Assembly (NCBI GenBank): GCA_017511405.1
Contig: JAFWKB010000012.1
Location: 1 to 29,374, forward strand
Direction: 5' to 3'
DNA: 29,374 nt
Source: Candidatus Saccharimonadota bacterium
GTDB taxonomy: Bacteria > Patescibacteriota > Saccharimonadia > Saccharimonadales > Saccharimonadaceae
Made by a program: the position numbers and the translations under genes. The notes beneath the pieces are model-generated. The model saw nothing but the letters and a program-made list of their open reading frames with translations, searched no databases and was not told the DNA's origin. The stretch's first letter is position 1, and each line of letters begins with the position of its first letter. Positions 1 through 7,800 of this stretch are shown here, in pieces.

Positions 1-23
1 GGCCTAAGAGTTATAATTGTTTC

Positions 24-102
24 GGTAAACGTCTAACGTCGCCTTCTACTGAGGGCGATTGTTAGTTTGACTTGTAGTCGCCCTAGCTTAATGGTAAACG
101 TC
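24..102. repeat. 10-bp direct repeat GGTAAACGTC
   Basis: GGTAAACGTC occurs at 24-33 and again at 93-102. A near-inverted copy, GACATTTACC (one mismatch to the reverse complement), lies at 633-642. These copies bracket the degenerate surface-protein cassette between them. The stretch 1-125 contains no convincing gene. The repeats are short and could be chance, and the copy at 633-642 overlaps the -35 box of the ribonuclease J promoter. Confidence 0.35.
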
Positions 103-125
103 ATCCACTTGCCTCCTTCCTACCA

Positions 126-617
126 TCAGATTCGGAAGTAAGATTTTCTGCTCCTTTCCGCGTAAGGATGCCTGAAGCTATTATGACATAAGCGAAAAAT
201 GCAGGCGACGCAGCGGAGCATGAAGCCGTAGGGCTTATTGTGGTAATTCCTAGGGCCGACAGTAGTGGAGCTGAAGTACAAGTGCCGTGAATTTGTGTAG
301 GAGTAAGGCGTAGATGCCCAGAAGTAGCCGTACGTACCTCTATTGTTGAGATTACCATTGACCCAGTCGAGAGTGCCCGACATCATAACCGAAAGAGGGA
401 GGCTGCGGAGAGCTCTGGAAGAGTTTTGGTTGTTGTCGATGGCTACTAAAGTGTCACCGCCGGTGATGTTTCCGGTTCCATTTTGCATCTCGGAAGCATA
501 GTATTTGTAGGTACCATTGAGGAGATTATACCAGGATTGGTTGCCGTCATTCTGTGGTAACATCCAACCCTTAGGACAAATGGAGGAGGAGGCATTGCCA
601 GAAGTCAAAAACCTCTT
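126..617 (-). pseudogene. Orphan C-terminal cassette of a pilin-type (FISUMP-like) surface protein
   Basis: The reverse-strand frame encodes about 135 residues typical of the exposed C-terminal domain of large CPR pilin-like proteins: SSSICPKGWMLP near the start, then GYFWASTPYSYTNSRHLYF, and YGFMLRCV at the end. In intact proteins this domain follows a prepilin leader, a transmembrane helix and a variable region. None of those is present here. An in-frame TAA lies at 618-620, only four codons before the first possible start (TTG at 606-608), and no ribosome binding site precedes it. After RCVA the frame runs on about 25 residues that do not look like the family. I read it as a broken or silent cassette. 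An alternative is a donor sequence for recombination with an expressed pilin-like gene. The domain assignment is from memory of the family. Confidence 0.65.
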
Positions 618-630
618 TTAACGCCTGACC

Positions 631-658
631 TTGACATTTACCGTTTTTTCCATATAAT
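631..658 (+). promoter_or_regulatory. Promoter of ribonuclease J
   Basis: TTGACA at 631-636 and TATAAT at 653-658 are separated by 16 bp. This predicts a leader of about 45 nt ending in AAGGA just before the ATG at 710. Confidence 0.7.
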
Positions 659-709
659 AAGACCTAACCATTATTACTTGTTTTTAACAATCTTATAAAA
701 AGGAAAAAT

Positions 710-2869
710 ATGAATCAACAAGAACAAGAGCGTCGTGCGCGCCTGTTAAAACAAGGAGCCGAACGTCTCCCTGATATTAAAAAACGTTTTGAAGAGGCTC
801 AAAAACGCAATTTTAACTCAAATTTTGCCCCCGGAGGCAAAGATGAGAAGATGGCGCGGTCTCATGGCTCTCAGAAAAAAAATGGCTCAAAAGGGCCAAA
901 AAATGCCTCTAACGGCAAAAACACTAAAGCTCCCACCTCAAAAACCGCTAAAAAAGCCCCTAAAGTAACCGGTGCAGAAAAGAGAAAAGTAAATCTTTCC
1001 GTCTCCGTTCGCAAGGGAGATATGGTTCACCACCAAAGGATGCTTTCCCAAGATGTGAACGCTCAAGCCACTCAGCATATTATCGGTATTCCCGTTAATA
1101 AATCCCGCTACAACGGTTATAACGGTCAACAAGTCACGAATTCCATGCTCAAATCCGCCCGTCCTGATCCTGAAGCTGTTCGGATTATCCCTATCGGTGG
1201 TCTCGGAGAAATCGGAATCGGTAAAAATATGACCGTTATCGAGTATAAAAACGAGATGATTGTTGTCGATATGGGTGTTCTCTTTGCCGACGGAGATTAT
1301 CCTGGCGTAAACTATCTCGTCCCCGATATTAAATACCTCGAAGATAACCGCGATAATGTCAAGGCAATCTGCTTCACTCATGCCCACCTCGATCACATCG
1401 GCGCTTGCCGCCATCTTCTTCCTAAATTTAATCCGTTAACTCCGATTTATGGTACTGAATTCACAATCGGCATGATAAAAAAACAGATGTCTGAACTCCC
1501 TGATGTTCCCGACTTAAACTATATCGCTGTTAATCCCTTTAGCCACGAAAAAATCTCTATTTCTGAACATTTTTCAATAGAGTTTATTCACACTCTCCAC
1601 TCCATTCCCGGTAACACCGCCATCGTAATTCGCACCCCTAACGGCGTTATTTATCTCTCTGGCGACTGGCGCCACGAAGCCAATCCTGTCGGTGTCCAAA
1701 CCGACTACGAACGTATTGATGAAATTGCACAAAAAGAGGGAATCGCTCTCATGTTGAACGAATCGACTAATATCGACTCCCCCGGGAAACACCCTCATTC
1801 CGAATTCGACGTTGGAGAAAACCTAGGCAAAGTTATGGACAACTACGCCTCTGGTCGAGTTATCGTTTCTTGTTTCTCGTCTCAGATTGGCCGTATCGAG
1901 TTAATTCTTAAAGAAGCCGCCGCCCGCGGTCGCAAAGTTGCTTTCTCTGGCTTCTCCATGATTAACAACGTTGAGGTCGCCCTTCGTGCTCATTCTATCA
2001 AGGTTCCGAAAGACACTATCATGAAAATGGAAGACATCATCAAGCTTCCCGATGACCGCGTCACAATTGTTTGTACTGGCTCTCAAGGTGAGCTTAATGC
2101 TGTCTTGAACCGCATGATTACTGGCGCCCACAAATACATTAAAATCAAACCTTCCGACACCATCGTCTTCTCGTCTAATCCTATTCCTGGCAACGAGCCC
2201 CATGTTGTTTCTACCGTCGGCGGTCTCCTTCGTGAAGGCGCAACAGTTGTTCAAAATGGCAAAAATCACATCACGAACCTTGGCCCTCTCCACCTCTCCG
2301 GTCACGCCTACTACGAAGATCATGTTGAGTTCGTCACTCGTCTTAACCCTAAGAACTACATGCCTTATCACGGCGAATTCTATATGTTGGAGCACAATGC
2401 CGAGATGGCGGAAAATGTCGTCGGGATTCCTCGCGACCGCATTATTCTCGCAGACAATGGCGATATCGTCGAGCTAAGAAAAGACCAAACTATCCGCAAA
2501 AACGGCCGTATTGCCGTCGGTAACAAATTATACGACGATGCCGACCAGCCTGTCCATGAAGCCGTAGTTAAAGACCGCATCCATATCTCTCGCGAAGGCA
2601 TCTTCATTATCGTCCTCACCCTTTCCAAGAAAACCGGCCGCTTAATTAAAACTCCCGACATCATCTCTCGTGCCTTTATCTATCTCGATAATTCGGAAGA
2701 GTTAATCGGGAAAATCCGTCACTATCTTCGCGCCAAAACCGACAAGTCGATTTCTACCGATCCAGAGCTCAAAATCCTCAAAGAAGAAATTAAAGAAGAT
2801 ATCACCCATATCCTCTTTGATGCTACCGGCCACACTCCAATTGTAATTCCTGTAATTAACAAAGTTTAA
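710..2869 (+). CDS. rnj: Ribonuclease J with basic N-terminal extension
   Basis: Ribonuclease J is a zinc-dependent beta-CASP metallo-beta-lactamase-fold RNase with endo- and 5'-3' exonuclease activity, used in mRNA decay and rRNA maturation in the cytoplasm. The core begins near residue 157. It shows GGLGEIG (about 163), the metal motif H224-A-H-L-D-H229, and the later beta-CASP elements, including SGHAYYEDH. The product is 719 aa against roughly 550-560 for typical bacterial enzymes. The excess is a Lys/Asn/Ser/Gly-rich, probably disordered, N-terminal region of about 155 residues. The start is fixed by AAGGA 5-6 nt upstream and a good promoter. The gene stands alone, followed by its own short gap and the promoter of the next gene. 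The extension may bind RNA or protein partners (inference). Confidence 0.95.
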   Translation: MNQQEQERRARLLKQGAERLPDIKKRFEEAQKRNFNSNFAPGGKDEKMARSHGSQKKNGSKGPKNASNGKNTKAPTSKTAKKAPKVTGAEKRKVNLSVSVRKGDMVHHQRMLSQDVNAQATQHIIGIPVNKSRYNGYNGQQVTNSMLKSARPDPEAVRIIPIGGLGEIGIGKNMTVIEYKNEMIVVDMGVLFADGDYPGVNYLVPDIKYLEDNRDNVKAICFTHAHLDHIGACRHLLPKFNPLTPIYGTEFTIGMIKKQMSELPDVPDLNYIAVNPFSHEKISISEHFSIEFIHTLHSIPGNTAIVIRTPNGVIYLSGDWRHEANPVGVQTDYERIDEIAQKEGIALMLNESTNIDSPGKHPHSEFDVGENLGKVMDNYASGRVIVSCFSSQIGRIELILKEAAARGRKVAFSGFSMINNVEVALRAHSIKVPKDTIMKMEDIIKLPDDRVTIVCTGSQGELNAVLNRMITGAHKYIKIKPSDTIVFSSNPIPGNEPHVVSTVGGLLREGATVVQNGKNHITNLGPLHLSGHAYYEDHVEFVTRLNPKNYMPYHGEFYMLEHNAEMAENVVGIPRDRIILADNGDIVELRKDQTIRKNGRIAVGNKLYDDADQPVHEAVVKDRIHISREGIFIIVLTLSKKTGRLIKTPDIISRAFIYLDNSEELIGKIRHYLRAKTDKSISTDPELKILKEEIKEDITHILFDATGHTPIVIPVINKV

Positions 2870-2895
2870 ACATAGTATTTTTAACCATTATCGTT

Positions 2896-2920
2896 TATAA
2901 TAAAATTATATAAACAAGGA
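2896..2920 (+). promoter_or_regulatory. -10 box and ribosome binding site of the beta-helix surface protein
   Basis: TATAAT at 2896-2901 is followed by AAGGA at 2916-2920, before the ATG at 2928. This places the start firmly and makes it unlikely that a signal peptide lies further upstream. Confidence 0.6.
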
Positions 2921-2927
2921 AAAGATA

Positions 2928-4661
2928 ATGGATAACACTAATGCTACTTCCGACGAGGGTAGTTACATCCCGCGAGAGAACCTGCGTGGTCCTCTGGGCG
3001 GAGAATCCGTAACGCATTCTGGCGATACTGAGGTTTCCTCTTCAATTACGCTAGATTCCGCCATTTACTCGAGCGAAATTCCCGGAGAGAACGCTCTTCT
3101 TGTTACTGGCGGAGACGTAACGGTAAACGACCCAGTCATAACAAAAACCGGGGATTCCACTTCGGAAAACGCAGATTTCTATGGAACAAACGCCGCCGTG
3201 CTCGCTACTGACGGCACTTTAAACATTAACACCGGGGCAATCACGACTAACGGTGCCTATGCAAACGGCTTATTTGCTTATGGTTCTGGAAAGATTATCG
3301 TTAAAAACACCTTAATCACCACTAATCTTCGCAACTCCGGCGGAATTATGGTTGCGGGCGGCGGAGAAATAACCGCGGCCAACTTAACCGTTACGACCAC
3401 GGGAGATTCTTCTGCGGCGATTCGTTCCGACCGTGGTGGAGGAGTTATTAATGTTGAGGGTGGGTCATATAAAACAGAAGGTGCCGGCTCTCCAGCGGTT
3501 TATTCCACCGCAGAAATCCATGTTAAAGATGGGGCTTCGCTTGTTTCGACCGCTTCTGAAGGTGTCGTCATCGAGGGCTCTAACCAAGTTTATCTAGAAA
3601 AGTCAACTCTCGAAGATACAAACAATACCCTACACGGCAATTCGGAAACCTACAAAAACATCTTTATCTATCAAAGCATGTCCGGCGATGCCGAAGAGGG
3701 AACTGGTACTTTTTCCGCAAACAACTCAAAAATCACGACCAATAAAGGCGATACCTTCTTCATTACTAATACAACCGCCGAAATTGATTTGGAGAACAAC
3801 CTGTTTGTAAACAATGATTCCTCCTCTGCTTTTCTCCATGCGGCAGTTGGTAAATGGGGAACACAAGGAAATAACGGCGGAAATGTTAAGTTGAGTTTTA
3901 CCGACCAAGTTGCCGAAGGCGACATTATTGTCGATAGCTTATCAACTGTCAATTTCTACCTTTCTGACGAAAGCTTCTATAAGGGTACAATCAACGGAAA
4001 TGATGGTGGAGAAAATGTTTCCGTGACAATCGACGAAGATTCCACCATTGTCCTTACCGGGAATAGCTATATTAACGAACTGAAAAACGCCGACAAAGAA
4101 AATATGAACATCTATTCCAACGGCTACGCACTTTATGTGAACGGAACCGAAGTTGCTGTTAATGGCGAGAAAGCCCCTGAGGTTCCCGAGATCGTCTTAG
4201 ATTTATCGGAAAGTACCGATGGCGCGATCCTCGTTATTGAACCGAACAATGAGTGTACTGGATCGTTCTTCAATTTAAAATGCATGGATACTAAACAATT
4301 AATTCCGTTTATTGTTGGTGGTATTTCGATTCTCGTTCTTTTAATCATCCTTATTGCGGCTATAATTATGCGCAGCAAAAAGAACAAGAAGAATTCCGAA
4401 GAGCCTGAGCCTCAAATTTCTCAAGACAATCCATTTAGAGATACCGTTACTCCTGTCTCTATTGAAGAAACCGAAGAAATAAAAGAGGTCGAAGTCGTAT
4501 CGACTCCTGAATCAGCTCCTGAGCCCGATGATTCTTCGGACGAACCTTCCTCGAAGATGCCTACGCCTCCTGAATATAACGAACCAGTCGACACCTCCTC
4601 TCCAACCGAAGAATCAAAGACTGACGAACCTAAAAGCGACACTCCAGATTTTCTTAAATAA
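2928..4661 (+). CDS. Beta-helix surface protein with C-terminal membrane anchor
   Basis: The 577-aa product has a long Gly/Thr/Asn/Val-rich region (about residues 50-430) with repeated short strands and turns, such as LLVTGGDVTVND and GGGVINVEGGSYKTEG. This is typical of right-handed parallel beta-helix (pectate-lyase-like) adhesins. Two cysteines (NECTGSFFNLKC) precede one hydrophobic helix at about 458-482, followed by a basic RSKKNKK stop-transfer signal. The last 90 residues are acidic and rich in Pro/Ser/Glu. The positive-inside rule puts the tail in the cytoplasm and the beta-helix outside. However, no N-terminal signal peptide is visible, although promoter and ribosome binding site confirm the start. 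Substrate or ligand is unknown. An adhesin is the likeliest role; a carbohydrate-active enzyme is possible. A terminator follows directly. Confidence 0.7.
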   Translation: MDNTNATSDEGSYIPRENLRGPLGGESVTHSGDTEVSSSITLDSAIYSSEIPGENALLVTGGDVTVNDPVITKTGDSTSENADFYGTNAAVLATDGTLNINTGAITTNGAYANGLFAYGSGKIIVKNTLITTNLRNSGGIMVAGGGEITAANLTVTTTGDSSAAIRSDRGGGVINVEGGSYKTEGAGSPAVYSTAEIHVKDGASLVSTASEGVVIEGSNQVYLEKSTLEDTNNTLHGNSETYKNIFIYQSMSGDAEEGTGTFSANNSKITTNKGDTFFITNTTAEIDLENNLFVNNDSSSAFLHAAVGKWGTQGNNGGNVKLSFTDQVAEGDIIVDSLSTVNFYLSDESFYKGTINGNDGGENVSVTIDEDSTIVLTGNSYINELKNADKENMNIYSNGYALYVNGTEVAVNGEKAPEVPEIVLDLSESTDGAILVIEPNNECTGSFFNLKCMDTKQLIPFIVGGISILVLLIILIAAIIMRSKKNKKNSEEPEPQISQDNPFRDTVTPVSIEETEEIKEVEVVSTPESAPEPDDSSDEPSSKMPTPPEYNEPVDTSSPTEESKTDEPKSDTPDFLK

Positions 4662-4667
4662 TAAATT

Positions 4668-4690
4668 CTCCCCTTCGGGGGAGTTTTTAT
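4668..4690 (+). terminator. Rho-independent terminator with UUCG tetraloop
   Basis: CTCCCC (4668-4673) pairs with GGGGAG (4678-4683) around a TTCG loop and is followed by TTTTTATTTATTT. It ends the beta-helix protein gene. The opposite gene stops at 4687, so the element sits in a convergent junction. Its reverse-strand U-tract is weak. Confidence 0.9.
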
Positions 4691-5382
4691 TTATTTAAGA
4701 CTTTTATTTTATCGCCAATTTCCTGCTGTTTCTTTTTGACAACTTTTTTTGCTTTTTTGATTTTTCTCTTAGCTGCGTCCTTCCCAGTTATTATTCTAAC
4801 GACTGTCTTTCTTGCGAGCCGCTTGATTTCGTCCGTTTGGTCTCCGCGCCTAAATTTTAACAAAAGACTTCGCTTAACCTTGGAAACAATAAAAATAGAA
4901 ACCATAGTATCTAAAAGAACTAGGACTAGCAGAACCACGGCGACCGCCGGCTGATATTTTCCAATCAGCGATACTAACATTGCGACCTTAGGTTGCACTT
5001 GTTTAACTATTAAACAACCTAAAATTCCGAACAAAAGTGAGCTATGGAGGCAAATCCGCCCGTTAAGATTGTATTTTGTTTCGTCTGAATAATCCCACCA
5101 TTTTATTCCGAACAGTTTTTCCAGCAACCAACTTGTAAAATATTCAATCGTCGAACAAAGAAGCATAGAAACAAGAAAAGTTAAAATTAAATCTGTCTTT
5201 ACCGGTTCTGTAGCTACAATTACCGCCAACATCCCGAACCCATAAACCGGTAAAATCGGGCCAAACAAAAAACCTCTACTAACTATCTTTCTCTCCATTA
5301 TTGAGCAATAAATAACCTCAATTACATAACCAATGAAAGAATAGATGAAGAAATAAATAATAAAAGGAATAACCTTTTCCAT
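4687..5382 (-). CDS. CmpB-type putative ABC-transporter membrane protein (PF06541-like)
   Basis: The 231-aa product starts with FIIYFFIYSFIGYVIEVIYC and RGFLFGPILPVYGFG, the signature of the ABC_trans_CmpB (DUF1113) integral membrane family, whose function is not well established. About five hydrophobic segments lie in residues 1-165. The last 65 residues are strongly basic (KRKIKKAKKVVKKKQQEIGDK) and probably lie in the cytoplasm, where they could contact nucleic acid or anionic lipid. TATAAT (reverse strand) lies exactly 6 nt before the ATG, so the mRNA may be leaderless, although AAGGG falls within that gap. No ATPase partner is adjacent. Confidence 0.75.
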   Translation of the reverse strand: MEKVIPFIIYFFIYSFIGYVIEVIYCSIMERKIVSRGFLFGPILPVYGFGMLAVIVATEPVKTDLILTFLVSMLLCSTIEYFTSWLLEKLFGIKWWDYSDETKYNLNGRICLHSSLLFGILGCLIVKQVQPKVAMLVSLIGKYQPAVAVVLLVLVLLDTMVSIFIVSKVKRSLLLKFRRGDQTDEIKRLARKTVVRIITGKDAAKRKIKKAKKVVKKKQQEIGDKIKVLNK

Positions 5383-5388
5383 CCCTTA

Positions 5389-5397
5389 ATTATAACA
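5389..5397 (-). promoter_or_regulatory. Extended -10 for the CmpB-type gene
   Basis: On the reverse strand TG-T-TATAAT ends 6 nt before the ATG (5382). This is the same spacing seen at several other genes in the window and predicts transcription starting at or within a base of the start codon. Confidence 0.65.
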
Positions 5398-5426
5398 TAA
5401 ACGCTTAATATTTTGTGAAAATACTA

Positions 5427-5432
5427 TATAAT
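5427..5432 (+). promoter_or_regulatory. -10 box of tRNA-Leu
   Basis: TATAAT at 5427-5432 lies 8 nt before the first base of the mature tRNA. No clear -35 box is visible. Confidence 0.55.
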
Positions 5433-5440
5433 ATATATAC

Positions 5441-5527
5441 CCCCGGATGGCGGAATTGGCAGACGCGCTAGCTTCAGGTGCTAGTTCGAGCAATCGAGTG
5501 CAGGTTCAACCCCTGTTCCGGGGACCA
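5441..5527 (+). tRNA. tRNA-Leu (anticodon CAG)
   Basis: The acceptor stem CCCCGGA (5441-5447) pairs with TCCGGGG (5517-5523), followed by A and an encoded CCA end. The anticodon stem CTAGC/GCTAG holds the loop TTCAGGT, with anticodon CAG at 5475-5477 reading CUG. The long variable arm (GTTCGAGCAATCGAGT region) and the T-arm GGTTCAACCCC fit a class II leucine tRNA of 87 nt. Confidence 0.97.
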
Positions 5528-5532
5528 TAAAA

Positions 5533-5561
5533 TTCTGCAATAAAGCAGAACTTTTTTATTT
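5533..5561 (+). terminator. Rho-independent terminator after tRNA-Leu
   Basis: TTCTGC (5533-5538) pairs with GCAGAA (5545-5550), followed by CTTTTTTATTT. It separates the tRNA from the downstream metabolic operon. Confidence 0.85.
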
Positions 5562-5567
5562 GGGTTA

Positions 5568-5576
5568 TGATATTAT
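5568..5576 (+). promoter_or_regulatory. Extended -10 for the pgi operon, leaderless spacing
   Basis: TG-A-TATTAT at 5568-5576 ends exactly 6 nt before the ATG at 5583. There is no Shine-Dalgarno sequence. It drives pgi and probably the agmatine genes behind it. Confidence 0.65.
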
Positions 5577-5582
5577 AGATGT

Positions 5583-6830
5583 ATGAAAGACAATATTGAC
5601 CTAGATTATAACCTCGCAGAAGAAATCATTAACGACATCAAAGAAGATCCGATGGGCGACTGGTTCTCCCTCCCTGATAATTTTTCTAATTCCGAGTTGG
5701 AAAGAATCAAAACCGTCGCAAAAAAAGTCCAAGATAACTCCGACTATCTTGTTTGTATTGGCATTGGCGGTTCTTATCTTGGAGCAAGGGCCGTCTATGA
5801 GGCTCTTGGTCTAGATGATGATGAAAAAACTAAAACTAAATTGCTCTTCGCTGGAAATAATCTCTCCTCCCGTGAGTTAAAAAAGATCCTGAAAAAACTT
5901 GACGGAAAAGATTTTTCTCTTAACATAATTTCCAAATCCGGAACTACTCTTGAGCCGGCCATTGCCTTCCGTATTCTAAAACAAGAGCTAATTAAAAGAT
6001 ATGGAGCCGAAGCTAAATCTCGCATCATCATCACTACCGACCCAGAACAAGGTGCTCTGCGCGAGCTAGTCAACAAAGAAGGTTATGATTCTTTTGATGT
6101 GCCTCTTGGGATTGGCGGTCGTTATTCTGTTCTTTCTTCGGTTGGCCTCTTTCCGCTCGCCGTCGCCGGAGTCGACATTGAGAAACTCCTATCTGGGGCG
6201 GAAGAATGTAAAGATACTCAACTTTCTCCTGATTCTCTTGAAACCTCAATGCTAGTCGCTTATGCCTTCTCTCGTTTTTACCTTTATGATGAATGTGATT
6301 GTGACGTTGAAGTTCTCGCTTCCTTTGAACCGAGCCTGATTTATTTTAACGAATGGTGGAAACAACTTTTTGGCGAATCGGAAGGAAAAAACAAACAAGG
6401 CATCTTCCCGGCCTCCGTTATTTATTCCACCGACCTCCATTCTCTCGGCCAATATATGCAAGAAGGTCGTCGAAACATTTTTGAAACCTTCCTTAGATTC
6501 TCTCCCGAGAAAAATTCACTCATAGTTCCTGCTGAGAAGAATTCGATTGATGGTTTGGACTATCTAGCAAACGTTCCCATGACGGAAATTTCCGAGAAAG
6601 CTCTTTCCGCCACAATTAAAGCTCATGATGCTGGCGGAATTTCAACTTTCGAAATTGAAATCCTCGACTCCGAGTCAGAAACTGGTCTCTCCGAGCGCGT
6701 CCTTGGCTATTTGATTTTCTTTTTCGAAGCCGCCTGCGCAATTTCCGCCTTACTTCACGGTGTCGATCCTTTCGACCAACCTGGTGTAGAAAAATATAAA
6801 AAAGAAATGTACAAATTATTGGGAAAATAA
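5583..6830 (+). CDS. pgi: Glucose-6-phosphate isomerase
   Basis: This enzyme interconverts glucose 6-phosphate and fructose 6-phosphate in upper glycolysis. The 415-aa product shows the SIS-fold phosphosugar motifs CIGIGGSYLGARAV and ISKSGTTLEP. It also has the GPI signature region LHSLGQYMQEGRRN, the KAHDAGG segment with the catalytic histidine, and the C-terminal QPGVEKYKKEMYKLLGK with the catalytic lysine. It is slightly shorter than the roughly 450-aa Bacillus-type enzyme. It is the first gene of a run of five same-strand genes. Carbamate kinase starts 3 nt after its stop. An extended -10 sits 6 nt before the ATG, so its mRNA is predicted to be leaderless. Coupling a glycolytic gene to agmatine catabolism is unusual in the bacteria I know. 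Confidence 0.96.
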   Translation: MKDNIDLDYNLAEEIINDIKEDPMGDWFSLPDNFSNSELERIKTVAKKVQDNSDYLVCIGIGGSYLGARAVYEALGLDDDEKTKTKLLFAGNNLSSRELKKILKKLDGKDFSLNIISKSGTTLEPAIAFRILKQELIKRYGAEAKSRIIITTDPEQGALRELVNKEGYDSFDVPLGIGGRYSVLSSVGLFPLAVAGVDIEKLLSGAEECKDTQLSPDSLETSMLVAYAFSRFYLYDECDCDVEVLASFEPSLIYFNEWWKQLFGESEGKNKQGIFPASVIYSTDLHSLGQYMQEGRRNIFETFLRFSPEKNSLIVPAEKNSIDGLDYLANVPMTEISEKALSATIKAHDAGGISTFEIEILDSESETGLSERVLGYLIFFFEAACAISALLHGVDPFDQPGVEKYKKEMYKLLGK

Positions 6831-6833
6831 AAT

Positions 6834-7775
6834 ATGGCTAAAAAACGCATCGTTATCGCTCTCGGCGGAAATGCTCTCCAAAAAAATGGAGAGGTCTCCG
6901 CAGCTGCTCAAAAAGCCGTTGCGAAAAAAGTTGGCGAGCTAATCGCAAAACTTTCCTCTCGTTTCGACATAGTTATTGCACACGGTAACGGCCCTCAAGT
7001 CGGTAATATTCTCATTCACGAAGAACAAGCCGCTTCTGAAAACGCTCCCGCAATGCCGTTAGAAACAGCTGTCGCTATGTCTCAAGGACAAATCGGTTAT
7101 TGGCTAGCTCAGTCGCTCCTCAACGCTTTTGCTAAAATGGGCAAAAACAAAAAAGTTGCGACCGTGATTACTCAAGTCGAAGTCGATAAAAACGACCCCG
7201 CATTTAAAAACCCTTCCAAGCCAGTCGGCCAATTCTATTCCGAAAAAGAGGCTAAAAAACTAGCTAAAGAAAAAGGTTGGGTTGTTAAAGAAGATGCTGG
7301 GCGTGGATGGCGCCGTGTCGTTCCTTCGCCAAAGCCCAAAGGAATTATCGAAAAAAGAGAGATTATCGACTTAATAAAATCTGGCACAATCGTCATTGCT
7401 GCCGGCGGCGGCGGGGTTCCAGTTTACCGCACAAAAATCCTACATACGCTAAAAGGCGTAGATGCAGTAATCGACAAAGATTTTGCTGCCGAAAAACTCG
7501 CCGAAATGATTAAGGCCGACTTATTCTTGTCGGTCACCGCTGTAGATTATGCCTATATCAACTTTGGAAAACCCGACCAACTCGCTCTGAAGCGAATAAC
7601 CGAAAAAGAAGCAGAATATTATATCAAACAAGGATTTTTTAAGCCAGGGTCGATGCTTCCAAAGATTTTAGCCACTACTGAATTTGCCAAAAAAGGCAAA
7701 ATTGGTGTAATCTGTTCTCTCGACAACCTTGAAAAAGCCTTAAAACTTGAAAGCGGAACGATTATTGTTAAATAA
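6834..7775 (+). CDS. arcC: Carbamate kinase
   Basis: Carbamate kinase transfers the phosphoryl group of carbamoyl phosphate to ADP, yielding ATP plus carbamate (which breaks down to ammonia and carbon dioxide). The 313-aa length is normal. Family motifs are RIVIALGGNALQ at the N terminus, AHGNGPQVGN, the GRGWRRVVPSPKP segment and AAGGGGVPV. It lies 3 nt after pgi with no ribosome binding site of its own, so translation is probably coupled. With the next three genes it completes the agmatine deiminase pathway, where it is the ATP-yielding step. The symbol arcC is the family name; in agmatine operons the equivalent is also called aguC. Confidence 0.95.
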   Translation: MAKKRIVIALGGNALQKNGEVSAAAQKAVAKKVGELIAKLSSRFDIVIAHGNGPQVGNILIHEEQAASENAPAMPLETAVAMSQGQIGYWLAQSLLNAFAKMGKNKKVATVITQVEVDKNDPAFKNPSKPVGQFYSEKEAKKLAKEKGWVVKEDAGRGWRRVVPSPKPKGIIEKREIIDLIKSGTIVIAAGGGGVPVYRTKILHTLKGVDAVIDKDFAAEKLAEMIKADLFLSVTAVDYAYINFGKPDQLALKRITEKEAEYYIKQGFFKPGSMLPKILATTEFAKKGKIGVICSLDNLEKALKLESGTIIVK

Positions 7776-7785
7776 GTATTTTTAA

Positions 7786-7793
7786 TGTATAAT
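7786..7793 (+). promoter_or_regulatory. Internal -10 before putrescine carbamoyltransferase
   Basis: TG directly followed by TATAAT (7788-7793) lies 7 nt before the ATG at 7801. It may give the agmatine genes transcription independent of pgi. It also argues for the start at 7801 rather than the in-frame ATG at 7795, which would lie 1 nt after the -10 box. Confidence 0.5.
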
Positions 7794-7800
7794 AATGCTT

